This document shows, piece by piece, positions 55,101-62,572 of a stretch of DNA of 64,000 nt. The notes under the pieces are model-generated. The model made no database searches and had not been told where the DNA came from. It was given only the letters and a program-made list of their open reading frames with translations. Numbering within the stretch: position 1 is the stretch's first letter; every line of letters starts with the position of its first letter. The translations under genes were made by a program, and so were the position numbers. Source of the stretch: UBA10364 sp905182675 (GTDB taxonomy: Bacteria; Bacteroidota; Bacteroidia; Flavobacteriales; Schleiferiaceae); NCBI GenBank assembly GCA_963933975.1, contig CAWVWE010000009.1:12449-76448 (forward strand), in the 5' to 3' direction.

Positions 55101-55507
55101 GGAACTTTGGTGATGGAAATACCAATACGACATCGAATTATCCCCTTCACACTTATTCCGTGAACACAACCAGTTATGTCGTCTCTCTAACGGTCTATAA
55201 TGCTTGTGGAGATGCAGATACCTACACGAGGGTGTTAGGAGATGTATTAGGAGCTCCGGAGTTGGTCTTTACAGATATTAAGGTATATCCTAATCCGGCT
55301 ACATCTGTGCTGGTGTTAGAGAGTGCTTCTGCTGTAAAAGGTAAAGTATCATTGACGGATGCTTTAGGACGTACGGTAGTAGAATTTGACGCTAATGGTG
55401 ATACCCAACAACAGGTAGATGTTAGTGGTCTTAGTGCTGGCATGTATGTTTTACGTATTATTCATAATGGTCAATTCTTTCAAGATAGAATTCAAGTAAT
55501 TAAATAA
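49199..55507 (+). CDS. Giant T9SS-exported modular protein: 6 FN3, 5 MAM-like, 3 PKD, sorting domain
   Basis: 2102 residues, probably a cell-surface adhesin. After a signal peptide (1-20) and a beta-rich domain of about 150 residues, a two-part unit repeats five times: an FN3 domain with 'WTTGGASxWQIEYG...VRDSC' followed by a MAM/jelly-roll-like domain with 'APWxEDFD', 'TGPSxDHTSGTGxY' and 'FYYHMRG'. The linker cysteine before each FN3 falls at residues 171, 455, 734, 1012, 1289 and 1572, a period of 277-284. A sixth FN3 follows. Next comes a 'YTLELTDDYGDGWTANN' domain, then three PKD domains with 'WDFGDGN'. The end ('IKVYPNPATSVLVLES') is a T9SS type A sorting domain. No catalytic residues are recognised. 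Confidence 0.9.
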   Translation: MKNLILAAFFLLATFTSFAQVTSDTATFTRGAYGVQSVFPVNISSQSSCADTLGVAIPSGHWISSIELSYQVETTGGGFGGTAPNDVGTYVELQSESSKEAALTYGTSGTNGTTETLTRTITDFNGAVTDTFLVFKVHPLRQGFTVCDTNSAKFTDSTLTIIVNHYPAPTCFQPTNLSVDWTMSNQAELAWTSGGATSWEIEYGAPGFTIGSGTRVSVFTNPFIVSGLTASTSYEFFVRDSCAVGSTSLWSIAVEDSTLCAPVSCSTSYCEEFDNTTDWVPGTGFDNDGSTIASCWQRNPTSPNGGQGYAFGVGTDSTGTPGTGPSSDRSGTGQYIYAEASGASNQSVATITSPLLDLTAFSLPELNFYYHMRGAQINELKTEVWSKTLGWVVMGSINGPQQSALSDTFLLKTYTLSQFANDTVLVRFSASRGFGNANQADIAIDNFAFKEAPTCPDPSQLSVVGRTLTTVTLGWTAVNATTWDIQYGTPTAALGATANTTTSVTSNPGTISGLTSGTTYQFWLREVCGPSDKSGWIGPILGTTHCTAVSAPWSEDFDSTVWTPGSGTYNAGDELAACWVRSPEADTLPSSAFSWGIGSGGTPSNQTGPNSDFSGTGNYAFTEASKGAPNQEAFIESPLLDLSLLLKPQVTFYYHMRGFYINTLKLQVWVDSTQTWDTYFTQQGNQGNNWVFKEVDLSGFAGDTIALRWSGTKGNGAQGDIAIDEIVVEDQPLCPDPSAFAMTDVTSSTATFTWTTGGSATWNLVVGTAGFTPNATGSTNLTATTGVATGLLSGTSYDAYVRDTCGALGASLWIGPITFNTLCDPYTAPYTEDFDSTVWVEGGNFNAGLIDDCWQRGDTTEYFFKAGQGATPSNNTGPSGDHTSGTAGYIHTEANTGFGGSTVFDNSITSPLIDVSPLTTPELSFWYHMYGSLINKLVIQGRSSGGSWTTLSTITGQQQSATTDAWKEAVIDLATYAGDTLQVRWVAYRYQGGQNRVDISIDDVDIHEKPNCPKPTLFSASNTTSTGVDLSWTTGGASSWQIEYGTPGHAVGSGTFVGTTVNPYSLTGLQANTTYDIYVRDSCAVGDVSPWVGPLTLTTLCGMVTAPWIEDFEGLGFDATSGDIDQCYTTSSSTTYFWQTGQGATPTANTGPSADHTSGTGKYGYIESNFGFGGDSDAEMISAEIDLDTLSTPELRFWWHAAGSNLDEMEIDVYSGGSWSTELTINTTNFTFQSSPTDPWEEAVVDLASYVGDTIKIRFTGYRTSTFGFAAVRADWGIDDIKVDNAPTCLKPTLLSSTANTTTSVTIGWTTGGASNWQVEYGPVGFTAGSGTIVSTSTNPYTITGLTPSTYYDFWVRDSCSATDLSDWAGPLSAATACGIVVAPYFENFDIGFDAGIDIGGQNGGHNIGATISPCWSRTDTDTNYRWGGRSGTTATGNTGPTGDNTSGLGNYVYTEASFSTGAPSATLTSPSINLTALTDPEMHFFYHIWANTGSQGTLVWSIRDVAAGTWVVLDSISGDQGNLWIEVVEDLSAYVNKTVEIKFTTTKSSGTTPQQGDIALDDLSIIEAPTCIDPTAVVAVASSTTSADVSWTAGGATAWQIEYGATGFTPGSGTVVNALTNPYTVNGLTSGATYDFYVRDSCGVGDVSAWVGPSSATLFSCVGGCAYTLELTDDYGDGWTANNQNTTFHQLAITAGTVTTNFTMSSTSGAAGSSETFTFNVCDGDTLYLDFLDNGNWDDECGFILKDPNGVVVAGNTAAMTAGIQYQGSANCSSPCPAPVPVFTYTDTFLSVDFDATTSTGATLTYAWDFGDGNNGAGDLPTHVYSTGGTYIVELTATDSCGQSVAFSDTLTICDELVPIVTYTQSTFNITFDASGTAGATDATWDFGDGNTGTGLNPTHTYSGSGNFAVDVTITNACGATADTTIYVTMCVQPNATFSAKILSAGGGGMIVQFDGTNSTGGNSFAWNFGDGNTNTTSNYPLHTYSVNTTSYVVSLTVYNACGDADTYTRVLGDVLGAPELVFTDIKVYPNPATSVLVLESASAVKGKVSLTDALGRTVVEFDANGDTQQQVDVSGLSAGMYVLRIIHNGQFFQDRIQVIK

Positions 55508-55526
55508 GACGCGGCGAGTTCGCGAC

Positions 55527-55561
55527 AAAAAAAAGCCACCTCGTTTGAGGTGGCTTTTTTT
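55527..55561. terminator. Bidirectional terminator between adhesin and yjdM genes
   Basis: AAAAAAAGCCACCTC (ending 55542), loop GTTT, GAGGTGGCTTTTTTT (55547-55561): a near-perfect palindrome with A and T runs on both sides, able to stop transcription from both convergent genes. Confidence 0.88.
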
Positions 55562-55578
55562 GTGCACTCTAAATGAGG

Positions 55579-55911
55579 TTATATTTTTTTTACGAACTCA
55601 CTTTTGAGCATCATAGCTCCGAAACCATCAATTTTACAGCTGATGTTATGGTCTCCGTCAACGAGTTTTATTTTAGAAACTTTAGTACCCGGTTTGATCG
55701 AACGTGGCGCACCTTTTACGGGTAGTGATTTTATTATAGAAACCGTATCTCCATTTTTCAGGACGTTGCCATTGGCATCTTTGATCACGGAGTCTGACGA
55801 TTCGTCCTCTGGATTCCATTCGTGTGAACATTCTGGACAGACCAATAGAGAGTCCATAGCATAGGCATAGGGACCTTTACATTCTGGGCATGGCGGCGGT
55901 GTTTCTGACAT
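55579..55911 (-). CDS. yjdM: YjdM (PhnA) family zinc-ribbon protein
   Basis: 110 residues. An N-terminal zinc ribbon 'CPECKGPYAYAMDSLLVCPECSHEW' is followed by the PhnA/YjdM domain ('VIKDANGNVLKNGDTVSIIKSLPVKG...IKPGTKVSKIKLVDGDHNISCKIDGFGAMMLKSEFVKK'). It was once linked to phosphonate use; the real function is not known. It starts 41 bases after the MFS gene end on the same strand. Confidence 0.92.
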   Translation of the reverse strand: MSETPPPCPECKGPYAYAMDSLLVCPECSHEWNPEDESSDSVIKDANGNVLKNGDTVSIIKSLPVKGAPRSIKPGTKVSKIKLVDGDHNISCKIDGFGAMMLKSEFVKKI

Positions 55912-55952
55912 AATAGCGTAGGTTAATTTATTCTACCAAGGTAGTTCAAAGA

Positions 55953-57149
55953 TTAGCGATACCCCTTCCAGAAGATCCCCGCCGTAAGTAACGTGAGTAA
56001 AGCAATACCGTAAAAGGCGGTATGAGCTTGCCCAAATTGGAGGGCTATGAAACCCAGTAAAGCACCGGCTACATAACCCATGTCTCGCCAAAATCTATAG
56101 GCGGACATGGCTTTTGGTCGCCAAGAAGGGTGGCTGTTATTACTGATACCCACTAAAAAAGTAGGGTAGACCATGGCTGTGCCAGCTCCCAAGAGGATGT
56201 ATGGCAGTATCAAAACTGGATTGTAGCCTATCACAAGTAATGCGCCTCCTTGTAGGGCCATCCCACTAATGATCAAAACTTTGAGATCTCCTTTATTTGA
56301 TAATGGACCAGTAATTAATTGGCCCATACCCCAAACAGATGCGTGTATACCTGTGAGCCAGCCTACTAAAGTTAATGGGGAGCCTTGGGTGATCAGAAGA
56401 AAGGGAAGTATGGCCCAAAGAACACCATCATTGGCATTATTTACTAGACCAGCCCAGGTGATATTCCTGAGCTTAGCTTCTTTGAAGCTTGTATGTAGAA
56501 ACACATTGTTACTGTTAACAGGAGCAATAACCGGATGTGATTTATGTTCGATATCCACCCAAGGTTGAGTATCGGGCACAAGAAATACAGCGAAAACTGT
56601 AGCAATCAATCCTATACCAAGTGCGCCATAAAGTACAGGAGCGAGCACTCCGTGCTCGTGTACATAGTAAGCTCCAACGAACGATGCTGCACCGACAGCG
56701 AGGTACCCTGCACTTTCATTAAGACCCATAGCAGTCCCTCTTTTCGCCGGCCCTACAATATCAATCTTCATGAGTACCGTAGTAGACCAGGTAAATCCCT
56801 GGCTCAGTCCTAATGCAACATTGGCTAAAATGATGAGCCATCCGCTAGTGGCATGTAATAAAATAAGTGGTGCTTGAAGTGCAATGAGCCATCCCAAAAT
56901 AAGTGTTCGCTTACGGCCCATATCGCTGATAAGTTTACCCGTAAAGAGGTTTGCGACAGCTTTGCTAGCTCCAAAAACGGCGACCATGAGTAAGGAAGCT
57001 TCTAGGCTACTGAGTTGCCAATCCTTAGTCAACTCAGGCAATAGGCTCCGTTCAAACCCTACCATAGTACCTACGAAGGCACTCATGAGTACTAATAGTG
57101 AAAACAAACCGGCATTCTCTTTTAGACCTAATGACTTGGTTTGACTCAT
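55953..57149 (-). CDS. MFS transporter
   Basis: 398 residues, twelve hydrophobic helices. The motif A loop between helices 2 and 3 is 'GKLISDMGRKRTLILGW'. The second half starts after a hydrophilic loop near residue 200-220 ('DTQPWVDIEHKSHPVIAPVNSNN'). The substrate is unknown. It lies 24 bases after nhaC, possibly co-transcribed. No drug-efflux-specific motif is visible. Confidence 0.88.
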   Translation of the reverse strand: MSQTKSLGLKENAGLFSLLVLMSAFVGTMVGFERSLLPELTKDWQLSSLEASLLMVAVFGASKAVANLFTGKLISDMGRKRTLILGWLIALQAPLILLHATSGWLIILANVALGLSQGFTWSTTVLMKIDIVGPAKRGTAMGLNESAGYLAVGAASFVGAYYVHEHGVLAPVLYGALGIGLIATVFAVFLVPDTQPWVDIEHKSHPVIAPVNSNNVFLHTSFKEAKLRNITWAGLVNNANDGVLWAILPFLLITQGSPLTLVGWLTGIHASVWGMGQLITGPLSNKGDLKVLIISGMALQGGALLVIGYNPVLILPYILLGAGTAMVYPTFLVGISNNSHPSWRPKAMSAYRFWRDMGYVAGALLGFIALQFGQAHTAFYGIALLTLLTAGIFWKGYR

Positions 57150-57173
57150 GCTGGTGCGTTTAAGTGATTCTAG

Positions 57174-58613
57174 TTATTTTTCGGTGGCGGTTTTACGTAT
57201 TTTAATGCCAAACCATGCGTAGATAAGCGTCATGATGGGAGATAGTAAGTTGAAAAAGGCAAACATGAAATAATCTCCCGTTGCTACACCTAAAACCGAG
57301 CTTTGATAAGCTCCACAGGTATTCCAAGGAACAAGAACTGACGTGACCGTACCACTATCTTCTAATGTTCGGCTCAAGTTTTCAGGCGCTAATCCTCGTT
57401 TAGCATAAACGTCTTTAAACATCCTCCCAGGAATAACGATGGCTAAATATTGATCGGAAGCAGTAACATTTAAAATCCCACACGCCACAAGTGTACTGGT
57501 AATCAGTGATGCACTATTTCGAGCGAGTCCTACTATTGCTGACGTAATAACGCTTAAAAAACCAACAGCTTCCATGGCACCACCGAAGGCCATAGCAGAT
57601 AAGACCAACCAGACAGTTCCCATCATACCTGACATTCCAGAGCTGTTCAAGAGTTCTACTAGAATGGGATGTTCCGTAGGAATATTGATGGATCCATAAA
57701 CGCTGCGCATGGCGACTTCGTAGATTGGAAAGTCGCCTGTACCTAGCGATCTGAGTAAGGGTTGTTGAAAAATCAAGGCGGCGATTAAGGCACCTATAAT
57801 ACCCATTGCAATGGCTACTAGTGCGTCAACTTTCCGTGAAATAAGAATGATAACGCCCAACGGAACTACAAATAACCATGGAGTAATGTTATAACTCTGG
57901 CTGAGTAGGAGTTGAATTTCATTGACTTGTGCAGGATCTAAAGCTCCATCTTTATAGCTAAGCCCGATGATTGTAAACAGTATTAATGAAATAACCATAC
58001 TAGGTATCGTGGTATATAACATGTAACGGATATGGGTAAATAAATCCGTTCCTGCCATGGCGGGAGCAAGGTTAGTGGTATCGCTTAGCGGACTGAGTTT
58101 ATCTCCAAAATAGGCGCCGGAAATGATCGCTCCAGCTACAACAGGTGAAGGAATCCCTATGGCCTGCCCGATCCCCATTAAAGCAATCCCAACAGTGGCA
58201 GTTGTTGACCAGGAGGACCCTGTGCTTAAGCTGACTAATGCGGAGATGATCGTTGCTGTAGGGAGGAATAAACTTACGTTGATTAAATCTAGGCCATAAT
58301 AAATCATAGCCGGTACAATACCACTGATTAGCCAAGTTCCGGCAAGTCCGCCAATGAGGATTAGGATGTATATGGCTTGAGAGGTGTCTTTGACATTAGA
58401 TTTGATTTTATCAAATACAACATCAACGCTAGAACCATTAGCTACGCCAATAACAGCTGCTATGAGCGCAGCAAACATTAGAATAACTTGGTTAGATCCA
58501 TCTAAGGCTCCGTCCCCAAAAACATATCCAACATTGAACCACAGCATCAGCATTAATGCTACCAGTGGAGATAATGCAATAAGAATTTGAGCGACAGTAC
58601 TTCTATGTTCCAT
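57174..58613 (-). CDS. nhaC: Na+/H+ antiporter NhaC-type
   Basis: 479 residues, about twelve membrane helices. It shows the family pattern 'STGSSWSTTATVGIALMGIGQAIGIPSPVVAGAIISGAYFGDKLSPLSDTTNLAPAMAGTDLF' in the first half and 'LVACGILNVTASDQYLAIVIPGRMFKDVY' and 'VTSVLVPWNTCGAYQSSVLGV' in the second. It exports sodium in exchange for protons and suggests a saline habitat. It is preceded by the cystathionine-synthase-like gene (33-base gap). Confidence 0.93.
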   Translation of the reverse strand: MEHRSTVAQILIALSPLVALMLMLWFNVGYVFGDGALDGSNQVILMFAALIAAVIGVANGSSVDVVFDKIKSNVKDTSQAIYILILIGGLAGTWLISGIVPAMIYYGLDLINVSLFLPTATIISALVSLSTGSSWSTTATVGIALMGIGQAIGIPSPVVAGAIISGAYFGDKLSPLSDTTNLAPAMAGTDLFTHIRYMLYTTIPSMVISLILFTIIGLSYKDGALDPAQVNEIQLLLSQSYNITPWLFVVPLGVIILISRKVDALVAIAMGIIGALIAALIFQQPLLRSLGTGDFPIYEVAMRSVYGSINIPTEHPILVELLNSSGMSGMMGTVWLVLSAMAFGGAMEAVGFLSVITSAIVGLARNSASLITSTLVACGILNVTASDQYLAIVIPGRMFKDVYAKRGLAPENLSRTLEDSGTVTSVLVPWNTCGAYQSSVLGVATGDYFMFAFFNLLSPIMTLIYAWFGIKIRKTATEK

Positions 58614-58646
58614 GGATTAAAATCTTTCCATCGCAAAGTAACATAT

Positions 58647-60005
58647 TTAACTCAGTGCTGTAATGATATCTTGCTTGGTAATGATGTGATGTCCTTCGCC
58701 AAATTTAACCAATACAGCCCGGTGACCATCTTTCACCATTTTAGCAACATCATCTATACTCGTTGTCAAGTCTACTACGGGATAAGGAGCACCCATGATC
58801 TCTCCAACCAATGTGCTGTTTGATGGATTGTCTACCATACTGGAAAGCATGCCGTGGTCATCTATAGACCCCACAAGAATCCCATTTTGCATCACAGGAA
58901 TCTGAGTGATATCATGTAGTTTCATTAATCGGGCCGCATTACTGAGTGGTTCTGTATCAGTAACTGTGAGTAACGGTAAGTGGCTGTGTCCATCAATAAG
59001 ATCTTTAGCCACTTTATTTCCTTGCGATAGAAATCCTCGGTCTCGCATCCAATCGTCGTTATAAACTTTACCTATGTAGCGTGAGCCATGGTCATGAAAT
59101 AAAACAACAACAACGTCATCTTTGGTCAGTTTATCTTTGATTTGACGCAAACCTTGAAAAGCGGATCCGCAGCTGTAACCAAGGAATAAACCTTCTTTTC
59201 TAGCGAGCTCTCGGGTCGCCAATGCACCGTCTTTATCGGTTACTTTTTCAAAGAAATCAATCACATCGAAGTCGACATTCTTCGGTAGAATATCTTCTCC
59301 TATGCCTTCGGTGATGTAGCTGTAAATCTCTTTTTCATCAAATTGCTTGGTCTCGTGGTATTTTTTAAATACCGATCCGTACGTATCAATTCCCCATATT
59401 TTAATCCCAGGATTTTGCTCTTTTAAATATTTACCTACACCTGATATAGTTCCTCCAGTACCAACTCCTACCACAAAGTGGGTGACTTTCCCTTTGGTTT
59501 GCTCCCAAATTTCTGGACCCGTACTCTCGTAATGGGCTAAACGATTATTCAGGTTGTCATATTGAAATGGATAGAATGAATTCGGTATCTCTTTGTTCAA
59601 CCTAGTTGCAACGCTATAGTAACTCTCAGGATGGTCTGGAGCTACGTTTGTGGGACAGACATACACTTCTGCTCCCATGGCGCGAAGAATGTCTATTTTC
59701 TCTTTTGATTGCTTATCAGAGAGGGTACATATCAACTTATATCCTTTGACGATTGCAGCTAAGGCAAGGCCCATACCTGTGTTACCGGAAGTACATTCGA
59801 TGATGGTTCCGCCGGGTTTTAATTCACCTCTTGCTTCCGCATCCTCCACCATTTTCAACGCCATACGGTCTTTGACACTGTGGCCAGGGTTGAAATACTC
59901 CACCTTCGCATACACAGGGCAAGGAAAGTCTTTCGCGATCTTATTGAGTTTGATCATTGGCGTATCGCCAATAGTTTGAAGGATGTTATCGTAAATAGGG
60001 CGCAT
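58647..60005 (-). CDS. PLP-dependent cystathionine beta-synthase-like enzyme with CBS domains
   Basis: 452 residues. The fold type II PLP domain (about 1-320) carries the lysine in 'GHSVKDRMALKM' (K45), 'IIECTSGNTGMGLALAA', the phosphate cup 'VGVGTGGTISGVG' and 'GYSCGSAFQGLRQI'. The C-terminal 130 residues are a tandem CBS-domain pair ('DGHSHLPLLTVTDTEPLSNAARLMKLHDITQIPVMQNGILVGSIDDHG'). The heme domain of animal enzymes is absent. It joins serine and homocysteine, or acts as a cysteine synthase; the CBS pair may sense adenosyl ligands. Confidence 0.9.
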   Translation of the reverse strand: MRPIYDNILQTIGDTPMIKLNKIAKDFPCPVYAKVEYFNPGHSVKDRMALKMVEDAEARGELKPGGTIIECTSGNTGMGLALAAIVKGYKLICTLSDKQSKEKIDILRAMGAEVYVCPTNVAPDHPESYYSVATRLNKEIPNSFYPFQYDNLNNRLAHYESTGPEIWEQTKGKVTHFVVGVGTGGTISGVGKYLKEQNPGIKIWGIDTYGSVFKKYHETKQFDEKEIYSYITEGIGEDILPKNVDFDVIDFFEKVTDKDGALATRELARKEGLFLGYSCGSAFQGLRQIKDKLTKDDVVVVLFHDHGSRYIGKVYNDDWMRDRGFLSQGNKVAKDLIDGHSHLPLLTVTDTEPLSNAARLMKLHDITQIPVMQNGILVGSIDDHGMLSSMVDNPSNSTLVGEIMGAPYPVVDLTTSIDDVAKMVKDGHRAVLVKFGEGHHIITKQDIITALS

Positions 60006-60053
60006 AAAAAGCGTGTTATATTGAGATAGCTAAGATAAGTCAAGACTACCTGG

Positions 60054-61283
60054 TTAAGAGAATCGGATACTTTTAATGGGATCAATTTTAGAGATCCACT
60101 TTACAGGGATCCGAAGTATGAAAAATGCGATGATAATAAATGTGAAATTTGCTCCAAGGATCCACCACCAGTCAAGGAGGATAGGCGCAGTAGAGATATA
60201 GTAGGTAGAAGGGTCAAGCTCAATGATCCCTAAGGTCTGCTGTAGAAAACTTGCGCCAATTCCTATAAGGTTACCCCAAAAAAGTCCTTGAAATAGGATT
60301 CGCAGACTAAGCCATTGAAAAACTTGGAGTATCATACCGTCGCTCGCACCAAGTGATTTTAAAGTACCGATCATTCTAGTACGGTCTATAATTAATACCA
60401 GCAGTGCAGTAATTAGGTTGCTTATTGCTACAATTAATACGATTCCCAAGACCAATAGAATATTAGTGTCAAACAGCTCTAGCCAACCAAAAATAGCCGG
60501 GTGCTTATGTTCTATTGATTGAACCTGTATGTTATAGGGCACTACAGCGTTCCAATACGCAGCTAATTCTGATCTCTGATCCTCACTGTTGAGTACGACT
60601 GTATACCGGGAGACACTGTCGTTTTTCCAGCCTTGAAGTCGACGTACATCGTCAATATTCATGAGAATATGCCCCCTGTTGAATTCATCGAGTGCCGTGG
60701 AAAACAATCCTTCAATTCTACTTTTTCTAAGCCGGGGCATTTCACTCTGATTTTGGATAACAACCAGCATAGCTGTATCTCCCATAGACAATGAGAGCTC
60801 AGAGGCTAACGTGGTAGAAATCATACATCCATATCTATCCTTAAGCCCTGTGCCTATTAGCGTATCACCATTAGCGTTCCATTCGGAAAAACTCAACCAC
60901 TGCGCAGCTGAATAGCCTAATATTTGTATGCCTTCGAAAGCGTCTTTTTTAGGGTTAACGAGCAGCGCTGACTTCTCTACTTGAGGGTAAACAGCCGCCA
61001 CGTAAGGCGCGTTTTGGAGGACATTCAGCAGACTGTCTTCAAGTAAAATGGGGCTCGTATCTGAGGTACGTTGTACAGAATAGGACTGCAGTGTTATGTC
61101 TCCTTCTAGACGACTAAACTGCTGCATTATAGATTTTTGAAGTCCCTTACCTGAAGTGATAGATAGGATGACCAATGCCATTCCAAGGGCTGTGGCGGCA
61201 ATACTGAGTTTAATCAGTGGACCAACCACGGAGGGACCCGGTGACTTTCGTATCTTTTGTGCTATGAAAAATGCTTCCTTCAC
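60054..61283 (-). CDS. FtsX/LolE-like ABC transporter permease
   Basis: 409 residues with GTG start at 61283. One N-terminal helix ('LIKLSIAATALGMALVILSI') precedes a periplasmic domain of about 220 residues, then three helices near the C-terminus ('ILLVLGIVLIVAISNLITALLVLIIDRTRMIGTLKSLGASDGMILQVF') in MacB/FtsX arrangement. Such permeases move lipoproteins or signal across the membrane; the ATPase partner is not in the window. A longer frame (ATG at 61364) would overlap the divergent DUF1343 gene by 101 bases and has no family support. Even the GTG start overlaps it by 20 bases. Confidence 0.82.
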   Translation of the reverse strand: MKEAFFIAQKIRKSPGPSVVGPLIKLSIAATALGMALVILSITSGKGLQKSIMQQFSRLEGDITLQSYSVQRTSDTSPILLEDSLLNVLQNAPYVAAVYPQVEKSALLVNPKKDAFEGIQILGYSAAQWLSFSEWNANGDTLIGTGLKDRYGCMISTTLASELSLSMGDTAMLVVIQNQSEMPRLRKSRIEGLFSTALDEFNRGHILMNIDDVRRLQGWKNDSVSRYTVVLNSEDQRSELAAYWNAVVPYNIQVQSIEHKHPAIFGWLELFDTNILLVLGIVLIVAISNLITALLVLIIDRTRMIGTLKSLGASDGMILQVFQWLSLRILFQGLFWGNLIGIGASFLQQTLGIIELDPSTYYISTAPILLDWWWILGANFTFIIIAFFILRIPVKWISKIDPIKSIRFS

Positions 61284-62508
61284 TATACCGCAAGTTAAGT
61301 CAACAGTCTCATTGTTGTTGGCTTTTATAGTGCTGTTTTCGCCAGCATTGATGGCACAATCCAACGAGTACCTCCCAGGAGTTGCGCAAACCGGATTGTA
61401 CTACCATATGCTTACTGGAAAAAGAATTGCCGTAGTCGCAAATGCAACATCACTACTCCCAAACGGAACCCATACGGTTGATCACTTAATTTCTATTGGT
61501 GCAGAGGTTCATGAAGTATGGGCGCCTGAACATGGATTTCGCGGAGATGCTGATGCCGGAGAATATGTCAAGGATGGTAGAGACCCTAAAACAGGCATTG
61601 TCATTAGAAGTTTATACGGCAAAACAAAACGGCCAGACGTAAGCTGGGTAAAGAGTGTAGATTACGTGGTCTATGATATTCAAGATGTGGGCATCAGATT
61701 CTATACGTATAGTACCACACTTAGTTATGTACTTGACGCCTGTATTGAAGGTGGCGTTCCATTGTTGGTTTTAGATAGGGGTAACCCAAATGGCCATTAT
61801 GTGGATGGACCTGTTCTTCAACAAGGTTTTGAAAGCATGGTGGGATTACATCCAATACCGGTAGTACACGGACTCACAATGGGTGAATATGCTCTTATGG
61901 TTTACGGTGAACATTGGATGCCTTTTACAGGAGAAGAGGCGTTATGTGCCAATTTTGAGCATTCTGGTGGATTAACGGTAATTTCTTGTCAGGCATATTC
62001 CCATAAGAAAGTATTTAAGGAATTTCAAGTTCCTCCATCGCCAAACTTACGCAGCATTGAGGCCATATGGCACTATCCATCATTATGCTATTTTGAAGGG
62101 ACGCCCATCTCCTGTGGGAGAGGAACAGATGCGCCTTTTACTAGGTTTGGAGCTCCTTGGTTAGATGCAGAACAATTCTCCGCAGTATTTACACCGCTTC
62201 CAGATGCCGGTGCCAAGTATCCAAAATTTGAGGGACAAATATGTCATGGCCAGCAGTTGTCGAGGAAAATGGACGAGCCTAGTGGATTGATAAATTGGCA
62301 GCCGCTTTTTAGTGCTTATGAGTTTTGGGGAAATATATTCCCACCAATGGAGGAGTTTTTTAATTCATTCTTTGCTAAGCTCGCCGGTTCCAATGATCTC
62401 CAGCGTGCATTGGAATCTGGTTTAACGATAGAACAATGGCAGGTATCTTATCAGGCTAAATTATTGGCTTACAAAGAAAAACGCCGCACTTACTTGCTTT
62501 ACAAGTAG
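61264..62508 (+). CDS. DUF1343 protein (NamZ-like exo-beta-N-acetylmuramidase family)
   Basis: 414 residues from the ATG at 61264, with a signal peptide ('VSLLLAFIVLFSPALMAQ') placing it in the periplasm. The family pattern is 'KRIAVVANATSLLPNGTHTVDHLISIGAEVHEVWAPEHGFRGDADAGEYV', 'DYVVYDIQDVGIRFYTYSTTLSYVLDAC', 'PLLVLDRGNPNG', 'GLTMGEYALM' and 'PSPNLRSIEAIWHYPSLCYFEGT'. NamZ of Bacillus removes terminal MurNAc from peptidoglycan fragments, so a cell-wall recycling role is likely. Confidence 0.9.
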   Translation: MKNASFTIPQVKSTVSLLLAFIVLFSPALMAQSNEYLPGVAQTGLYYHMLTGKRIAVVANATSLLPNGTHTVDHLISIGAEVHEVWAPEHGFRGDADAGEYVKDGRDPKTGIVIRSLYGKTKRPDVSWVKSVDYVVYDIQDVGIRFYTYSTTLSYVLDACIEGGVPLLVLDRGNPNGHYVDGPVLQQGFESMVGLHPIPVVHGLTMGEYALMVYGEHWMPFTGEEALCANFEHSGGLTVISCQAYSHKKVFKEFQVPPSPNLRSIEAIWHYPSLCYFEGTPISCGRGTDAPFTRFGAPWLDAEQFSAVFTPLPDAGAKYPKFEGQICHGQQLSRKMDEPSGLINWQPLFSAYEFWGNIFPPMEEFFNSFFAKLAGSNDLQRALESGLTIEQWQVSYQAKLLAYKEKRRTYLLYK

Positions 62509-62514
62509 CGTTAC

Positions 62515-62550
62515 ATAAAAAAAAGGCCCGACATTTTCATGTCAGGCCTC
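62515..62550 (-). terminator. Terminator of the DUF2911 gene (minus strand)
   Basis: An 11-bp stem (62524-62534 with 62539-62549, loop TTTC). On the minus strand it has a G-U wobble and is followed by a T run (plus-strand A at 62517-62524). The plus strand has a mismatch there, so it works better for the minus-strand gene. Confidence 0.75.
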
Positions 62551-62572
62551 TAGTTTTATCGAAAAGAAGGTA

